Assembly (NCBI GenBank): GCA_945910005.1
Contig: OX246738.1
Span: forward strand, 23,594,186-23,658,185
Direction: 5' to 3'
Origin: Isoperla grammatica
Lineage: Eukaryota > Arthropoda > Insecta > Plecoptera > Perlodidae
DNA: 64,000 nucleotides
The notes below the pieces were generated by a model, which had not been told where the DNA came from, did not search any database, and was given only the letters and a program-made list of their open reading frames with translations. The first letter of the stretch is position 1; every line of letters begins with the position of its first letter. Shown here piece by piece: positions 10,912 to 20,259 of this stretch. The position numbers and the translations under genes are program-made.

Positions 10912-11869
10912 CAAACGTGAGTTTTACTAATCAGTCTATGAATAGTAACTAGTATACAATAATAATAATTATTATTATTGTTAAACAACAGATACCCATG
11001 GGTATGTTGGGATGACTACGAGTATTAAGTCCTTCACAGTGATACAATTATAACTCCGTAATAGTAATAAATAGATATTACGATGAGGGATGCCCTGCAT
11101 TTCATATACACATCTAATTATTATTATTTGTTAGCAATTTCTCCCTTAAATATTACATGATTACCCTATTGGTACATATCAGTCGATTTGTATTTAAATT
11201 CTCTATAATATTGTCTTCTTGATATTTTCTGTGATATGAACCGTTCAAAAGTTATTAATGAAAAAGTGTATGACGTCACGACGCTCCTGGCGCCCTCTGC
11301 AGCGTGCCACGATGTGCCAAGTAGATGCAAAATACTCAAATAGTATTTCGTAATAGAATTGTTTCCTTGACATTTTCTGTGACATGAACCGTTCAAACGT
11401 TATTAATTAAAACGTGTTTATGACGTCATGACGCTCCTGGCGCCCTCGTCAGCGTGCCAGGATGTGCCAGGTAGTTGCAAAATACTCGTATAGTATTTTA
11501 TAGAAGAATTGTACCCTACATATTTTCTGTGACATGAACCGTTCAAACGTTATTAGTTCAAACGTGTATATGACGTCACGACGCTCCTGGCGCCCTCTGC
11601 AGTCTGCCAGAATGTGGCAGATACGTTATAAATTCTCATCTAGTATGACATCATAAAATTGTCCTCTTGATATTTTCTGTGACATAAACCGTTCAAAATT
11701 AATTAATTAAAACGTGTCTATGACGTCACGACGCTCCTGGCGCCCTCTGCAGCGTGCCAGGATCTGCCAGGTAGGTGCAAAATACTCGTATGGTATGCCG
11801 TAACAGAATACCGTTTACCGCAATACTCTTCCACGAAAGGCGCACGAGATACCTTTTGCTCCTCTACTA

Positions 11870-13420
11870 CAAAGTAAAAACCAACATATAGATCTGGTTT
11901 ACATTACTGACATTACATGGATAGGTGAAATTACGTGGGTAATTTCTGCGTGTGATTGCTTGAAAGTTACTACCCTAACATGAACATAAATTAAAAGCAT
12001 TCACCTACACGATTATGTGCACCAATTATTGTTCACTATGAAAACAATACAATTAACTATATATACCAACAGAAACACAATACAAACGTAGACATAAATT
12101 AAAATGTAATATTTTATAAATTTCAATATTATGCACAACTCGATAAAGATAACGAAATACTGTGCGGGACCAACAACACAACGTGACAACTCCCGTTAGT
12201 GTCTTGTCACACATTGAAAGCACCGACTTGAAAAACTAGCAGAACAAATCTTTTAGCAAAGATTACTGAGTGAGTAATCTTTGCTTTTAGTAGATGGTGC
12301 TATTAGGCCTATTCATGTTCTATTTATACAACCTTGTTTATTGCTCCCAGATGGGCTGTCAATACAAGGAAGGTTGCGGCCGTGGGTCACTCGCCACCGA
12401 ATGGGAACGGGACTGTTCTTACGAGAACTAAAGAGCGAGTCTTCGTCTTTCCGCGCTCAAAAGAAAAATCTCGATGTTTGAAAACTAGTAGTAGTGAAAA
12501 TACGCATTGTTGGATAAGAAGACGAAAAACTTGATAACCAAAATAGATACTGCAAATTGGTAACTTCAATAGAGCTCACAATTAAATGTTCATTAATTTG
12601 ATAATAATATTTGTCTACATTTAAGTAATTATATCGAGGTTAGGGCTGGACGAAGTCGCAAAATCTAAAGAAAACGTAAATTCAAAATACTATAATATCC
12701 TTTGTTTACTAAACAAAAATACAAAAATCCATAAATGACAGTTCCTAACATACAATTTAGTATTAGGTTCATTTTAAAGTACATTTTGCACCAAATAAAA
12801 ATTACTGTGACCTTGCATGGATAAAAACAAACTGTCATGGTTTCCATAAGACGGTCACGTGGTTCACTATTATTGTTCATTGTGGGCGTAATAATAATGA
12901 TACATAAAAATGACAAGAGACAATATCTAAAGATTATATTATGATGCATCGTACGAGCTATAAGTTGCAATGTTTTTTTCATTTCTACTAGTGTAAAAAA
13001 AACTGATAAAATAAGCTTCCTTCGAAGTAGATTAATTCCGTAATTAATTCACGATTTGTGTTTGGTTAAATCCATCTGATGAACTGCCATTGCATATATT
13101 ATGAACAAGCGTTTCAAGATCTTTCATTTGATATATATATATATATATATTACACATTGTCGTATCATAGTAAATAGTGATGATACACGACTATATTCAA
13201 TCATATGCGTGCGATTACAATAGCAAAAATTATGAATTTCAAATTAAATTATTCGGCGTTTGCACCACTGAGGCAAAAAAGGCACGGTGACTTGAGATGC
13301 ACATTTACTTCGTCTAACTCATGGCATATTGCATTTTCTGCCTCAAAAGGGGTGCAGCAGTGCAAAACATATTTCTGGGGCGGCGTCCGGTCTATGAAAG
13401 GAAAATAGTTGATGCAGAAA
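11870..13420. other. Outer right arm, no gene
   Basis: AT-rich DNA with a TA microsatellite near 13130. The segment 13080-13400 is a diverged inverted match to 6650-6960 (shared tatatcaaatgaaag, gcctcagtggtgcaaac, aggggtgcagc). Open frames here are short and unlike known proteins. Confidence 0.5.
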
Positions 13421-13736
13421 GAAACTTTCTAGGAACTTAATTCCATTTTAAAAGGAACATAGGAATGCTTCAGTTCCTTTTCTTTGAGAGGAACTTAGAA
13501 CTGGAAAGTGGAAAGGGTTCCTTTTTTCTTCCGAGCAACGGGAACTGGAACTAGGTCCATTTTTTTAGGAACTTACCCAACACTGCCATAGTCCTCAGCA
13601 AAGTGAGTGAAGCCACTAAAAAAAAAAAAAAAAAAAAAAAATGGTAGCTCCACAATTCCTCAACTGTAGAGATGGCTTTAGAAATCAACATAAGCTATTT
13701 TGAGTATAAGTAACTAGACCTAGGTCTATTTGTAGC

Positions 13737-13742
13737 TTTATT
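13737..13742 (-). terminator. Poly(A) signal of MRPL54
   Basis: AATAAA on the minus strand about 45 nt downstream of the MRPL54 stop codon. Confidence 0.6.
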
Positions 13743-13784
13743 TTAAAACATTTACAACCATTAAGCATAGCTTAATGTACCTAA

Positions 13785-14095
13785 TTAGAACTTTTTTAGT
13801 TTTGATAATTGATTATTTCTCTTCATTCCCATAGTACGAACTCTCATCCAGTATTCTTTAGACTCTGGGTCTAATTCTTCCAAAGGAACTGGTTTTCCTA
13901 CGTGTAGTTTCCAAAGCCACTCTGGGTATTCACTATCTGATTTTATCTGCACATCTTGTCCTTCCTTAAGAATGTTACTGCCACAAACAAAACTTGTTAA
14001 TTTAGTTGTATCTGTTTCCACTGGTATTATCTTTTTCTCCATCATTGGCCCCAGTTTTCCAAGTTTCTTTTTTCCTTTGCCAAGCGAAGTTATAC
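13785..14095 (-). CDS. MRPL54: Mitochondrial ribosomal protein L54, last exon
   Basis: The exon encodes a basic GKGKKKLGKLGPMMEKK stretch, then a core with NILKEGQDV, the EYPEWLWKL strand, PLEELDPESKEYW and a C-terminal NQLSKLKKF. This is the order and spacing of the mL54 family, a component of the mitochondrial large ribosomal subunit. The acceptor is a CTTTAG on the minus strand with the exon starting at 14095, so the internal Met residues are probably not the start. An AATAAA lies on the minus strand at 13742-13737, about 45 nt past the stop. The upstream exon with the mitochondrial targeting peptide was not found; it should lie above 14.1 kb, where the sequence is repeat-rich. Coding identity is clear from conserved residues; completeness is not. 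Confidence 0.87.
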
Positions 14096-15062
14096 CTAAA
14101 GTGAATACAAATAAGAATTAATTTTCGTTTTGTAGGCCTAGTACAAATAGGTCTAAAGACATTTAACACTAAACACTGCCACCAACTTTCGTGACCTTTA
14201 AAAATGTTAAAGCTGGACACCAGATAGGCCTAATATTCGTCATTTCTGTCGTGGTGGGTGTAGCTGGGGGGTGGTGGTATGGTGTGACCTGGAGGGAGTC
14301 TGGGGTTGGGTTGACATATTTTAAACTCAAGCTGAAGGGACACATCTTTCAAGGCAAAAAAATGGGGGGGGGGTTGAGGGGCTCGCCGCATGCGAAATTT
14401 TGAAAAATCGTGCTTTTAACGTGCATTCCGAGCGTTCCCGAAAAAAGTGTTTGTAGTGCAAATCCCAGAAAACCACCAAAAAGAATTGGAACATTGACGA
14501 AAACTGTTTAGTAATAATTATTTCATAATAATTATATTGTTTACACCGTGCTGACTGTTGAGCCCAGTGCTTTGGTGACACCTATAGATAGCTGTTGATG
14601 CTTGGCCATAGGCGTGCGCACGGCCCAGGCCGGACCTAATGTGTCAACTTGGCGGTCGGGCCGCACTGGACTCCATCTCCTTTAGACCCGGCCTGGGCCG
14701 AGAGCAGTTTAACTTTAAACTTAACTTTAAATTAGTATTTAAATTAAAATGCACTGTCAGTAGCGCGTTTTTACGCAAAGGCACACTTCATTTGGGCTGC
14801 GCAAATAATTTCTAATTTATCACTTATTTAAATGAAACGAAACATAGCTCTATAGGAGCCACTAGATCCTATATGGCAGCGGAAAGCGTGCATCGTCGCG
14901 TCTTAAAATTGAGTGGCCGTCTGGGCCCGAGAAAGAATAGGCCCAAAGTGACTCTGCTAGTCGTAAGAGGCGACGAAAGGAGACTCTGTCTCTTTCTCCC
15001 TCACTGTCCCACTGAAGATTTCTCCTCCCACTTGGCCCTGCCCTCCCTTGCTGGACTCCCCT
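14096..15062. other. Probable MRPL54 intron and upstream sequence
   Basis: No exon is recognised. The stretch has a G-rich run near 14360-14375 and low-complexity G/T sequence at 14235-14310. The 5' part of MRPL54 is expected here or beyond. Confidence 0.4.
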
Positions 15063-15065
15063 TAA

Positions 15066-15694
15066 GGCCGCGGCCACACAGGATCCGTGCAGTCCGGCAA
15101 TGCGTGCAGTCCGTCATATCCGTCTTATATGTCTCAAACAAAACCATGAGATCGTGTTCACACAGAATGCGTACGCGTCTAATCCGTCCTTTCCGGCTTG
15201 TCCGTCCTGCGTCTCGTTTCAAACTAGTTTGTTTTTAGACGCAGGACGGACAAGACCCACGTAGAAAATGAGCACTGAACCCTCCAAAGAAGATATTATC
15301 TCTGCTGTCTTTAAACATCCACCTTTATGGGATGCCAGCCATAAGGATTATAAGGATCGGAATAAAGTTCAACGTATTTGAATTTTTCCTGGTGCATTTA
15401 AAGTTTCGGAAATAAAGTGTAGTGTGATATTCACCAACATTTTGCCTATCAGCACAAATGTCGTGAACCTACAATCTCTCATCAAAAACATTCAATTTTA
15501 ATTCTAAATTCTCTGAAAGAAGTAATTTGCGAACAATCCTTGTTGAAGACGACTGAACTGACTTGATGGAGACTGAACGCACGCAAACCGGATCTTGTGT
15601 GGCCACCCCCAAAAAGCCGGACAAGACGCAAGACGGAAGAAGCCGGGTGAAGACGTGCTGCACGCGCCGGAATGGATCCTGTGTGGCCGAAGCC
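15066..15694. mobile_element. PIF/Harbinger-type element, 629 bp, TSD TAA, with MADF exon
   Basis: Inverted ends GGCCGCGGCCACACAGGATC and GATCCTGTGTGGCC with TAA flanks (15063-15065, 15695-15697). The right TAA is also the left TAA of the next element. It retains a short MADF frame, the DNA-binding partner protein found in Harbinger elements, but no transposase. Confidence 0.75.
15268..15381 (+). pseudogene. MADF-domain fragment (Harbinger accessory protein), broken by a stop
   Basis: The frame reads MSTEPSKEDIISAVFKHPPL followed by WDASHKDYKDRNKVQRI and then a stop. MADF domains have a hydrophobic helix, P.LWD..H..YK.R, then a Trp in the second helix; here the codon for that Trp position is TGA. 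Past the stop the frame continues with FKVSEIKC, which fits the third helix. In Harbinger elements this Myb/MADF-like protein helps the transposase reach DNA. The copy is an N-terminal exon remnant of 37 residues. Confidence 0.65.
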
Positions 15695-15697
15695 TAA

Positions 15698-15816
15698 TAC
15701 CCCGTTCACACTACGGTTCTTAACTGCAGTTAAATCTGTAACTGAAGTTATCTTTGCAATGTGAACTGAACTCAGTTAGCTTAACTTCGGTTACGAAACT
15801 AAGTGTGAACGGGGTA
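15698..15816. mobile_element. PIF/Harbinger-type MITE, 119 bp, TSD TAA
   Basis: Ends TACCCCGTTCACACT and AGTGTGAACGGGGTA, flanked by TAA at 15695-15697 and 15817-15819. It directly abuts the previous element, sharing one TAA. Confidence 0.75.
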
Positions 15817-16870
15817 TAAGACGACAGCCGCGATATAGATGGACCTGATTCGGAAGACGTCATATGACCTAAGCTGTCGAGTCCCACCACCAATCATCAT
15901 CATTAAAATCGCGTTTTAGGGCCATAAAAATTAGTGCATCAACCGAAAAAAATTTCGCCTCCGGCGAATTTGCCTCCGGCGGCTGCGGCTTTGCCCCAGA
16001 CCCCAGCCTGTACCACGCCACCTTGTGCCGGGTCTAATGTTAGACGCTCTGCACGCCTATGTGCTTGGCTGTTGATAAGATAAGATTAAACACTTAAAAA
16101 GGCTGCAAATGGGCCACAACTACCCGGTGGCAACCAATAACCGAGTACGTTCTGGACTGCAGATATCCAATACATATATATTGTAAATTAGACATTACAA
16201 TATTTTTTACCAAGGGGGACATGAAATTGAAAATCGGGACTGTCCTGCTGAAAGCCGGCCAGCTGCTGAAGACGATTTATTTAATGTCTATACTATTCAG
16301 TTATAAAAAATTAAACTAAAAAAATTATTTCTTGTTTACAGTTTCTATAGGCCTAGTTACTTCGTACTTTTATTAGGACCTACTCATGGAAGACAATTTG
16401 AGGGATGCTTGGGACCTCCCTCAGTTTACATAAGAATGTGTATGCTACGAGTTTTTCAAGGTAGCCATAGCACAAGTTTTGAGGACCTCACTTGTGAGTT
16501 GGGGGTGTGGAAAATACTCTGGAAGTGGATGTGAAAAGTGAGTTTTGGGAGAATTTGTAAAAATAAGTCCTGTGCGCGTATACACTTCACCGTCCACCTG
16601 GAGGTAAGGATGGACAATGGACAAATGTTTGCAACGGTGGACGGGTGGCAACCCTACGGGTAACAAATAAACGCACCATTAGCCTTTAATGTGTTTGTTT
16701 TATAATTTATTATATATTCATTGTTGATTTTACCCTCCATCTTTTGTGTCAAATAGTTTACTGGCATTTTGTCACAGGGCACCGGTTAATCGAATGCAAA
16801 AGTGTGTACATGCATGCATATTGTCGTGCGGGCGTGTACACGTTTATTTAAACGTTTACACGACTCGACC
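15817..16870. other. Non-genic stretch with two dispersed repeat modules
   Basis: At 15950-16030 lies the G/C-rich module also seen at 61015-61080 (inverted GGCGAA blocks and a CCCCAGACCCC hairpin half). At 16060-16145 is a LINE 3'-end motif (minus strand, GTTGTGGCCCATTTGCAGCC then a TTATC-rich tail) also present at 62690-62760. Nothing else is recognised. Confidence 0.5.
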
Positions 16871-16873
16871 CTA

Positions 16874-17249
16874 AAGTATTTTCCACCTTGGAAAACGGAG
16901 CAGTAAACAGCGCTCTGAAAGCCATTGAGTTGTCACGAGAGGTGTGTAATCTTGTGTCAAAACGTCACTAGCGGTTGACGACTGGAAGGGATAAGTTACT
17001 GCTTGCCGCCACCAGTTGTCTGCCTCATTTGCAAGCAAACAGGGTGACTAACCAAACTAACAAGTTTGAGCTTTTATGATAGACGAATGTTTACTCAAAA
17101 CCGTCAATACAAAGGGATGGCAAGATCAGGGGATTAGGGTTGATTGACAGGTGGAAAATTAAGCAGGAAAGGCCAATAAACGGTCCACCCTCCGCAATGC
17201 TGAGTGATGTGGCTATTTGCCGCTCCGTTTTCCAAGGTGGAAAATACTA
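16874..17249. mobile_element. MITE, about 375 bp, class uncertain
   Basis: A 27-bp inverted terminal repeat (AGTATTTTCCACCTTGGAAA and onward) occurs near both ends. The duplication is unclear, TA or TAA with a mismatch, so mariner-like or Harbinger-like origin cannot be decided. Confidence 0.6.
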
Positions 17250-18526
17250 TAAGGACCTAACTAGTAACTACGCATGTACACCTGTAGAAGAGTTGGGCAT
17301 AATATGCTTACACACGGAACTCAACATTCCAGTGCTTCTTGTTACCGTTTTCATTACCGAGCTTTTGTGGATCGGGTTTTATGGGTACAGTTGCCACACT
17401 ACTGTACACTGTGCTTAAACCTTAAAACATTAGTCACACTCACATACATGTGAATGCTTACACACTTTCCCTATTCTTTAAACTCTAAATTCCTTGTAAC
17501 AGTATTGTAAATGGTAATCTATTCCTGTTCCAGTGATCGAGCAATGTTAAAGCGCAGTACCAATAGCCTGGAAATAGCTTCCCATTGCCAATATAATTAA
17601 CCAGCACAATAATCTGGGAACTAGAACAGAAACACAAAGCCCGAGAATGGTAAGATATAATGTCATGTCAATGTACATTGTCGTACCCAATGGGTAGAGA
17701 TATTGAGAAATGGTGATATGTAAATCCAAATTTCGCGTTTTTCGCGATTTGACAGAAATGGGACCAAAAACGCTACTAACAAAATGGTGTGGGGGGGGGG
17801 GGAGTTATGAAGTTACATTATTAAAAAAAACAAGGTTTAGCCTGTATGTTCTGTACAGTCACTTTAATTACATAATTATACAAGGTTTTACAAGTAGAGG
17901 GTCCTTCCACGAGTGACCGGTGACTGACTGATTACCGCCGTTTGCGAGAAAATAATAAAACACGCCCTTAAAAAGTAAATTTCGCGATTTAAACCGCGTA
18001 TAACCAGTTAAATACAAATGCGTTTGCAGTTTCACGCTATAGGTGAGATTTCGCATAGGTCTAATTCGCGATTTCAAAATGTGGTTCTTCCATATCTAAA
18101 TGATGAAACTTGTTGACAAATTAGATTTTAGGCGAAAAAACGTACATTAAGGCCTAAAAGAAAATCGCGAATTTCGTTATCACTGTTTTTCACTAGGCTA
18201 CCTCTACCAATGGGGTCAATGCCTGTCTCGTTAGTGGGTCCCGGGAACGAGAATGGGAAAGATTACCATATTTTCTTGATATCGGTGTCTTCCCAGTGGT
18301 AGCAGGCCATATGGCCATAGTCGTGCTACCAACTCTTAGGCGTAGACTGATATCTTACACACTACTTCATTGTATATCGGATGACGGGGGTGACGCATGA
18401 GATACAGGGTAAAATATTGGAGAAGGTGGAGGGGATTAAGTAGCCTACTTAAGAATTTGGATGGAGGGCACGCTGGAGTGGGGGGAGCAGATAAATAGGA
18501 CGGTAAGGAAGGGAATAAGATGGTAC
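17250..18526. other. Stretch without a recognisable gene
   Basis: AT-rich with several TTTCGCG/CGCGATT motifs between 17730 and 18170 that may be the subterminal repeats of a decayed transposon. G-run at 17788-17800. No coding signal. Confidence 0.4.
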
Positions 18527-19222
18527 GGTATTTGTTTAGTATCACTGATCGCGCTTCTTACTCACTTTTTCCAATGAAAAACGCCAAAGTCTTGTTTAAA
18601 GTGTTATTTTTATTGAACAATGTTTAATAGTCTTTATTTTGATCCTTATTATAATATTGTAGTTAGGCCTAGTTTTTAAGAGTAATAAATGATTGTTTGA
18701 AGTTTTTATATGAAAAGTTGGCGTCTTCTTCCTTGTTTCCTGCTTGTGTCCGGTGCAGTGCTGCCAATGTAGAAGGTAAAATAACGAAATCACTGCATAA
18801 TTTGAAGAAGGGGTATTTAATCGTGGGGGCCTAGTTTGCACGTACATCCAAACCCCCCCCCCCTAACCTCTGGCAAACTATCCAAAACCACCCCCTAACC
18901 TCGGGCAAAGTCACTTTCGGGCGCAAGAGGTAGGGTTTTTTCATGTACTTACGTTGGTAGACCACACTTTATGTGTGCTCCAAACAGCTGCGCCCTCGCA
19001 CGTCCGCCATATTGCCATATTTAACGTGATTGTGTTGTCAAATCGATGCAACTTCAAAACGATAATTTAATATGAAAGAAGAGACTATTTGTATTGAAAA
19101 TCACTGGAGCTTACAGATAAATCATGAAATAACAATTATGTACTGCGCATATGATCAATATCGCAAAGGAATACAGAAAAAAAGTGAGTACGAAACGCGA
19201 TCAGTGATACTAAACAATTACC
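18527..19222. mobile_element. Unclassified 8-bp-TSD element (family E), copy 1
   Basis: Starts GGTATTTGTTTAGTATCACT and ends AGTGATACTAAACAATTACC, with the perfect duplication gatggtac at 18519-18526 and 19223-19230. A second copy lies at 41822-42537. Two short exons point away from each other around 19013-19072. The termini are not the usual hAT CA/TA type, so hAT, Merlin, P or another 8-bp-TSD class remain possible. It is inserted in an older LINE whose frame resumes at 19231. Confidence 0.75.
19072..19181 (+). pseudogene. Conserved short exon of element family E, unknown function
   Basis: The frame begins MKEETICIENHWSLQINHEI and continues to QYRKGIQKK, ending at a GTGAGT donor-like site. 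The second family copy encodes the same segment with a few substitutions (41850-41971, minus), and its boundary is a good AAG/GTGAGT donor. I do not recognise the protein. The shared reading frame and donor suggest a real 5' exon of an element-encoded gene. Confidence 0.45.
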
Positions 19223-19230
19223 GATGGTAC

Positions 19231-19364
19231 TTAAGAGAGCAGGCAGGGAAATTAGGGAGCAAGTCTACAGGGCACTAGTGAGGCGCCAGGTTTGGAATAT
19301 GCAATGGCAGTTTGGGACCCACACAATAATAAAGGGAAGGAGGCAATGGAGAGCGTACATAAGA
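19231..19364 (+). pseudogene. Older LINE ORF2 fragment, left part
   Basis: The reading REIREQVYRALVRR, then after a 1-nt shift GLEYAMAVWDPHNN and KGKEAMESVHK, is the C-terminal thumb region typical of Jockey/CR1-type LINE reverse transcriptases (LVRP.LEYA..VWDP...). It is cut at 19364 by the intact LINE on the other strand and resumes near 24466. It is older because it is frameshifted and hosts both neighbouring insertions. Confidence 0.7.
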
Positions 19365-19908
19365 TTCAGATTCAGATTCAGATGTATTTTTATTCGTACT
19401 GTTGATGGTAATTTTACAGACATAAATAGTTAGATACAAACAAGAAAAAACAGTAGGAAGCCTACAAAATCCCAAGGGATTTGTGCGTAGGCAGTTTTTA
19501 TGTTAATTGTGCTGTAGGAGGCAGGACGATTAAATTGTGAAAAAATAAAAATACATACATAACGTACATACATCTAAGTATGTGAAGTACACAATACAAA
19601 CTAACAACTACTAACTAAGCTAGAACTAAAGCTAAAAGAGCCTATGAATTGGCTCAACTTAAAAATATAAGTACAATGATATAAAATAAAATATGATGCA
19701 ATATATGAACTAGTATGGACTAGTAATGATGATACATAAAAGTAAGGAATAAGAATACAAAGAAAAAAAATAAGATATGTGAATATGAAAAAATATAATA
19801 TCGTAATCATAAACTCAGAATTTGTTGAAATAAGAATCAAGTACAAAAGGGAAAAGTCACAAAATGAAATGAATTAGAAGTAAAATAATAATGATATACA
19901 GTGATATA

Positions 19909-20057
19909 CAGTAAAACCTTTTTGCAACGAACTCTTTGGGATCGACCAGATTATTATTATGTTGTAAAGAAAATATCTTTACACAGATGGCACCTTAACA
20001 TGAAGAGCCTTTGGGACATTTTGTTATAAAGACGTTTGTTATAAAGAAGTTTCACTG
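19909..20057. mobile_element. pogo-type MITE, 149 bp, in the LINE 3' UTR
   Basis: Begins CAGTAAAACC and ends GAAGTTTCACTG between TA dinucleotides. CAGT termini with TA duplications mark pogo/Tigger elements. Contains ttataaag repeats at the right end. Confidence 0.6.
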
Positions 20058-20259
20058 TATAAAAATAAGAAGTAAGAATACGGTACAAAGTAAAAATAAG
20101 ATAATATGTGAATATGCAAATATGCAAATATAGATAGTCATAAAATGAGAATACAGAAAAATATTGAGAACAACATAAAATAATAGTATTAATAATAATT
20201 GGCTAATGATACATTATCAATTCTCAGTCTCAGTTATAAAGGAGTTTGCTTACATCTAC

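Larger units (their letters stand above)
8128..11869. repeat. Inner inverted repeat, about 1.53 kb arms around a 0.68-kb spacer
   Basis: The left arm (8128-9662) and right arm (10346-11869) are reverse complements with few differences, such as a small insertion near 8150. Both edges are abrupt: outside TAGTAGAGGAGC on the left and its complement on the right, homology drops at once. Each arm contains four 150-bp tandem units and a copy of the 3' part of the gene at 9095-10373. The spacer (9663-10345) holds the unduplicated middle of that gene. Confidence 0.85.
6337..13585. mobile_element. Large hAT-ended element, 7.25 kb, with long inverted arms
   Basis: The right end reads GGAACTTACCCAACACTG, a hAT-like terminus; the left end, CATTATTGAGTAGGAAC, matches CAGTGTTGGGTAGGAAC at 14 of 17 positions. 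Both subterminal regions are rich in GGAAC/GTTCC motifs. Inward, 6776-6812 (GTGCCTTTTTTGCCTCAGTG) is the inverted match of 13257-13290, and 6650-6760 is a diverged inverted match of 13290-13400. Flanks are ccata(ata)atc and ccatagtc, a possible 8-bp duplication with a 3-bp insertion. The inner inverted repeat (8128-11869) and a degenerate gene occupy the centre. Whether this is one element or nested ones is inference. Confidence 0.55.

Noticed and set aside
14873..15238. 121-codon frame near 15 kb
   Set aside because: It spans a Harbinger terminus and has no conserved motif.
17140..17418. 92-codon frame with hydrophobic end
   Set aside because: It crosses the right terminus of a MITE and lacks any family signal.
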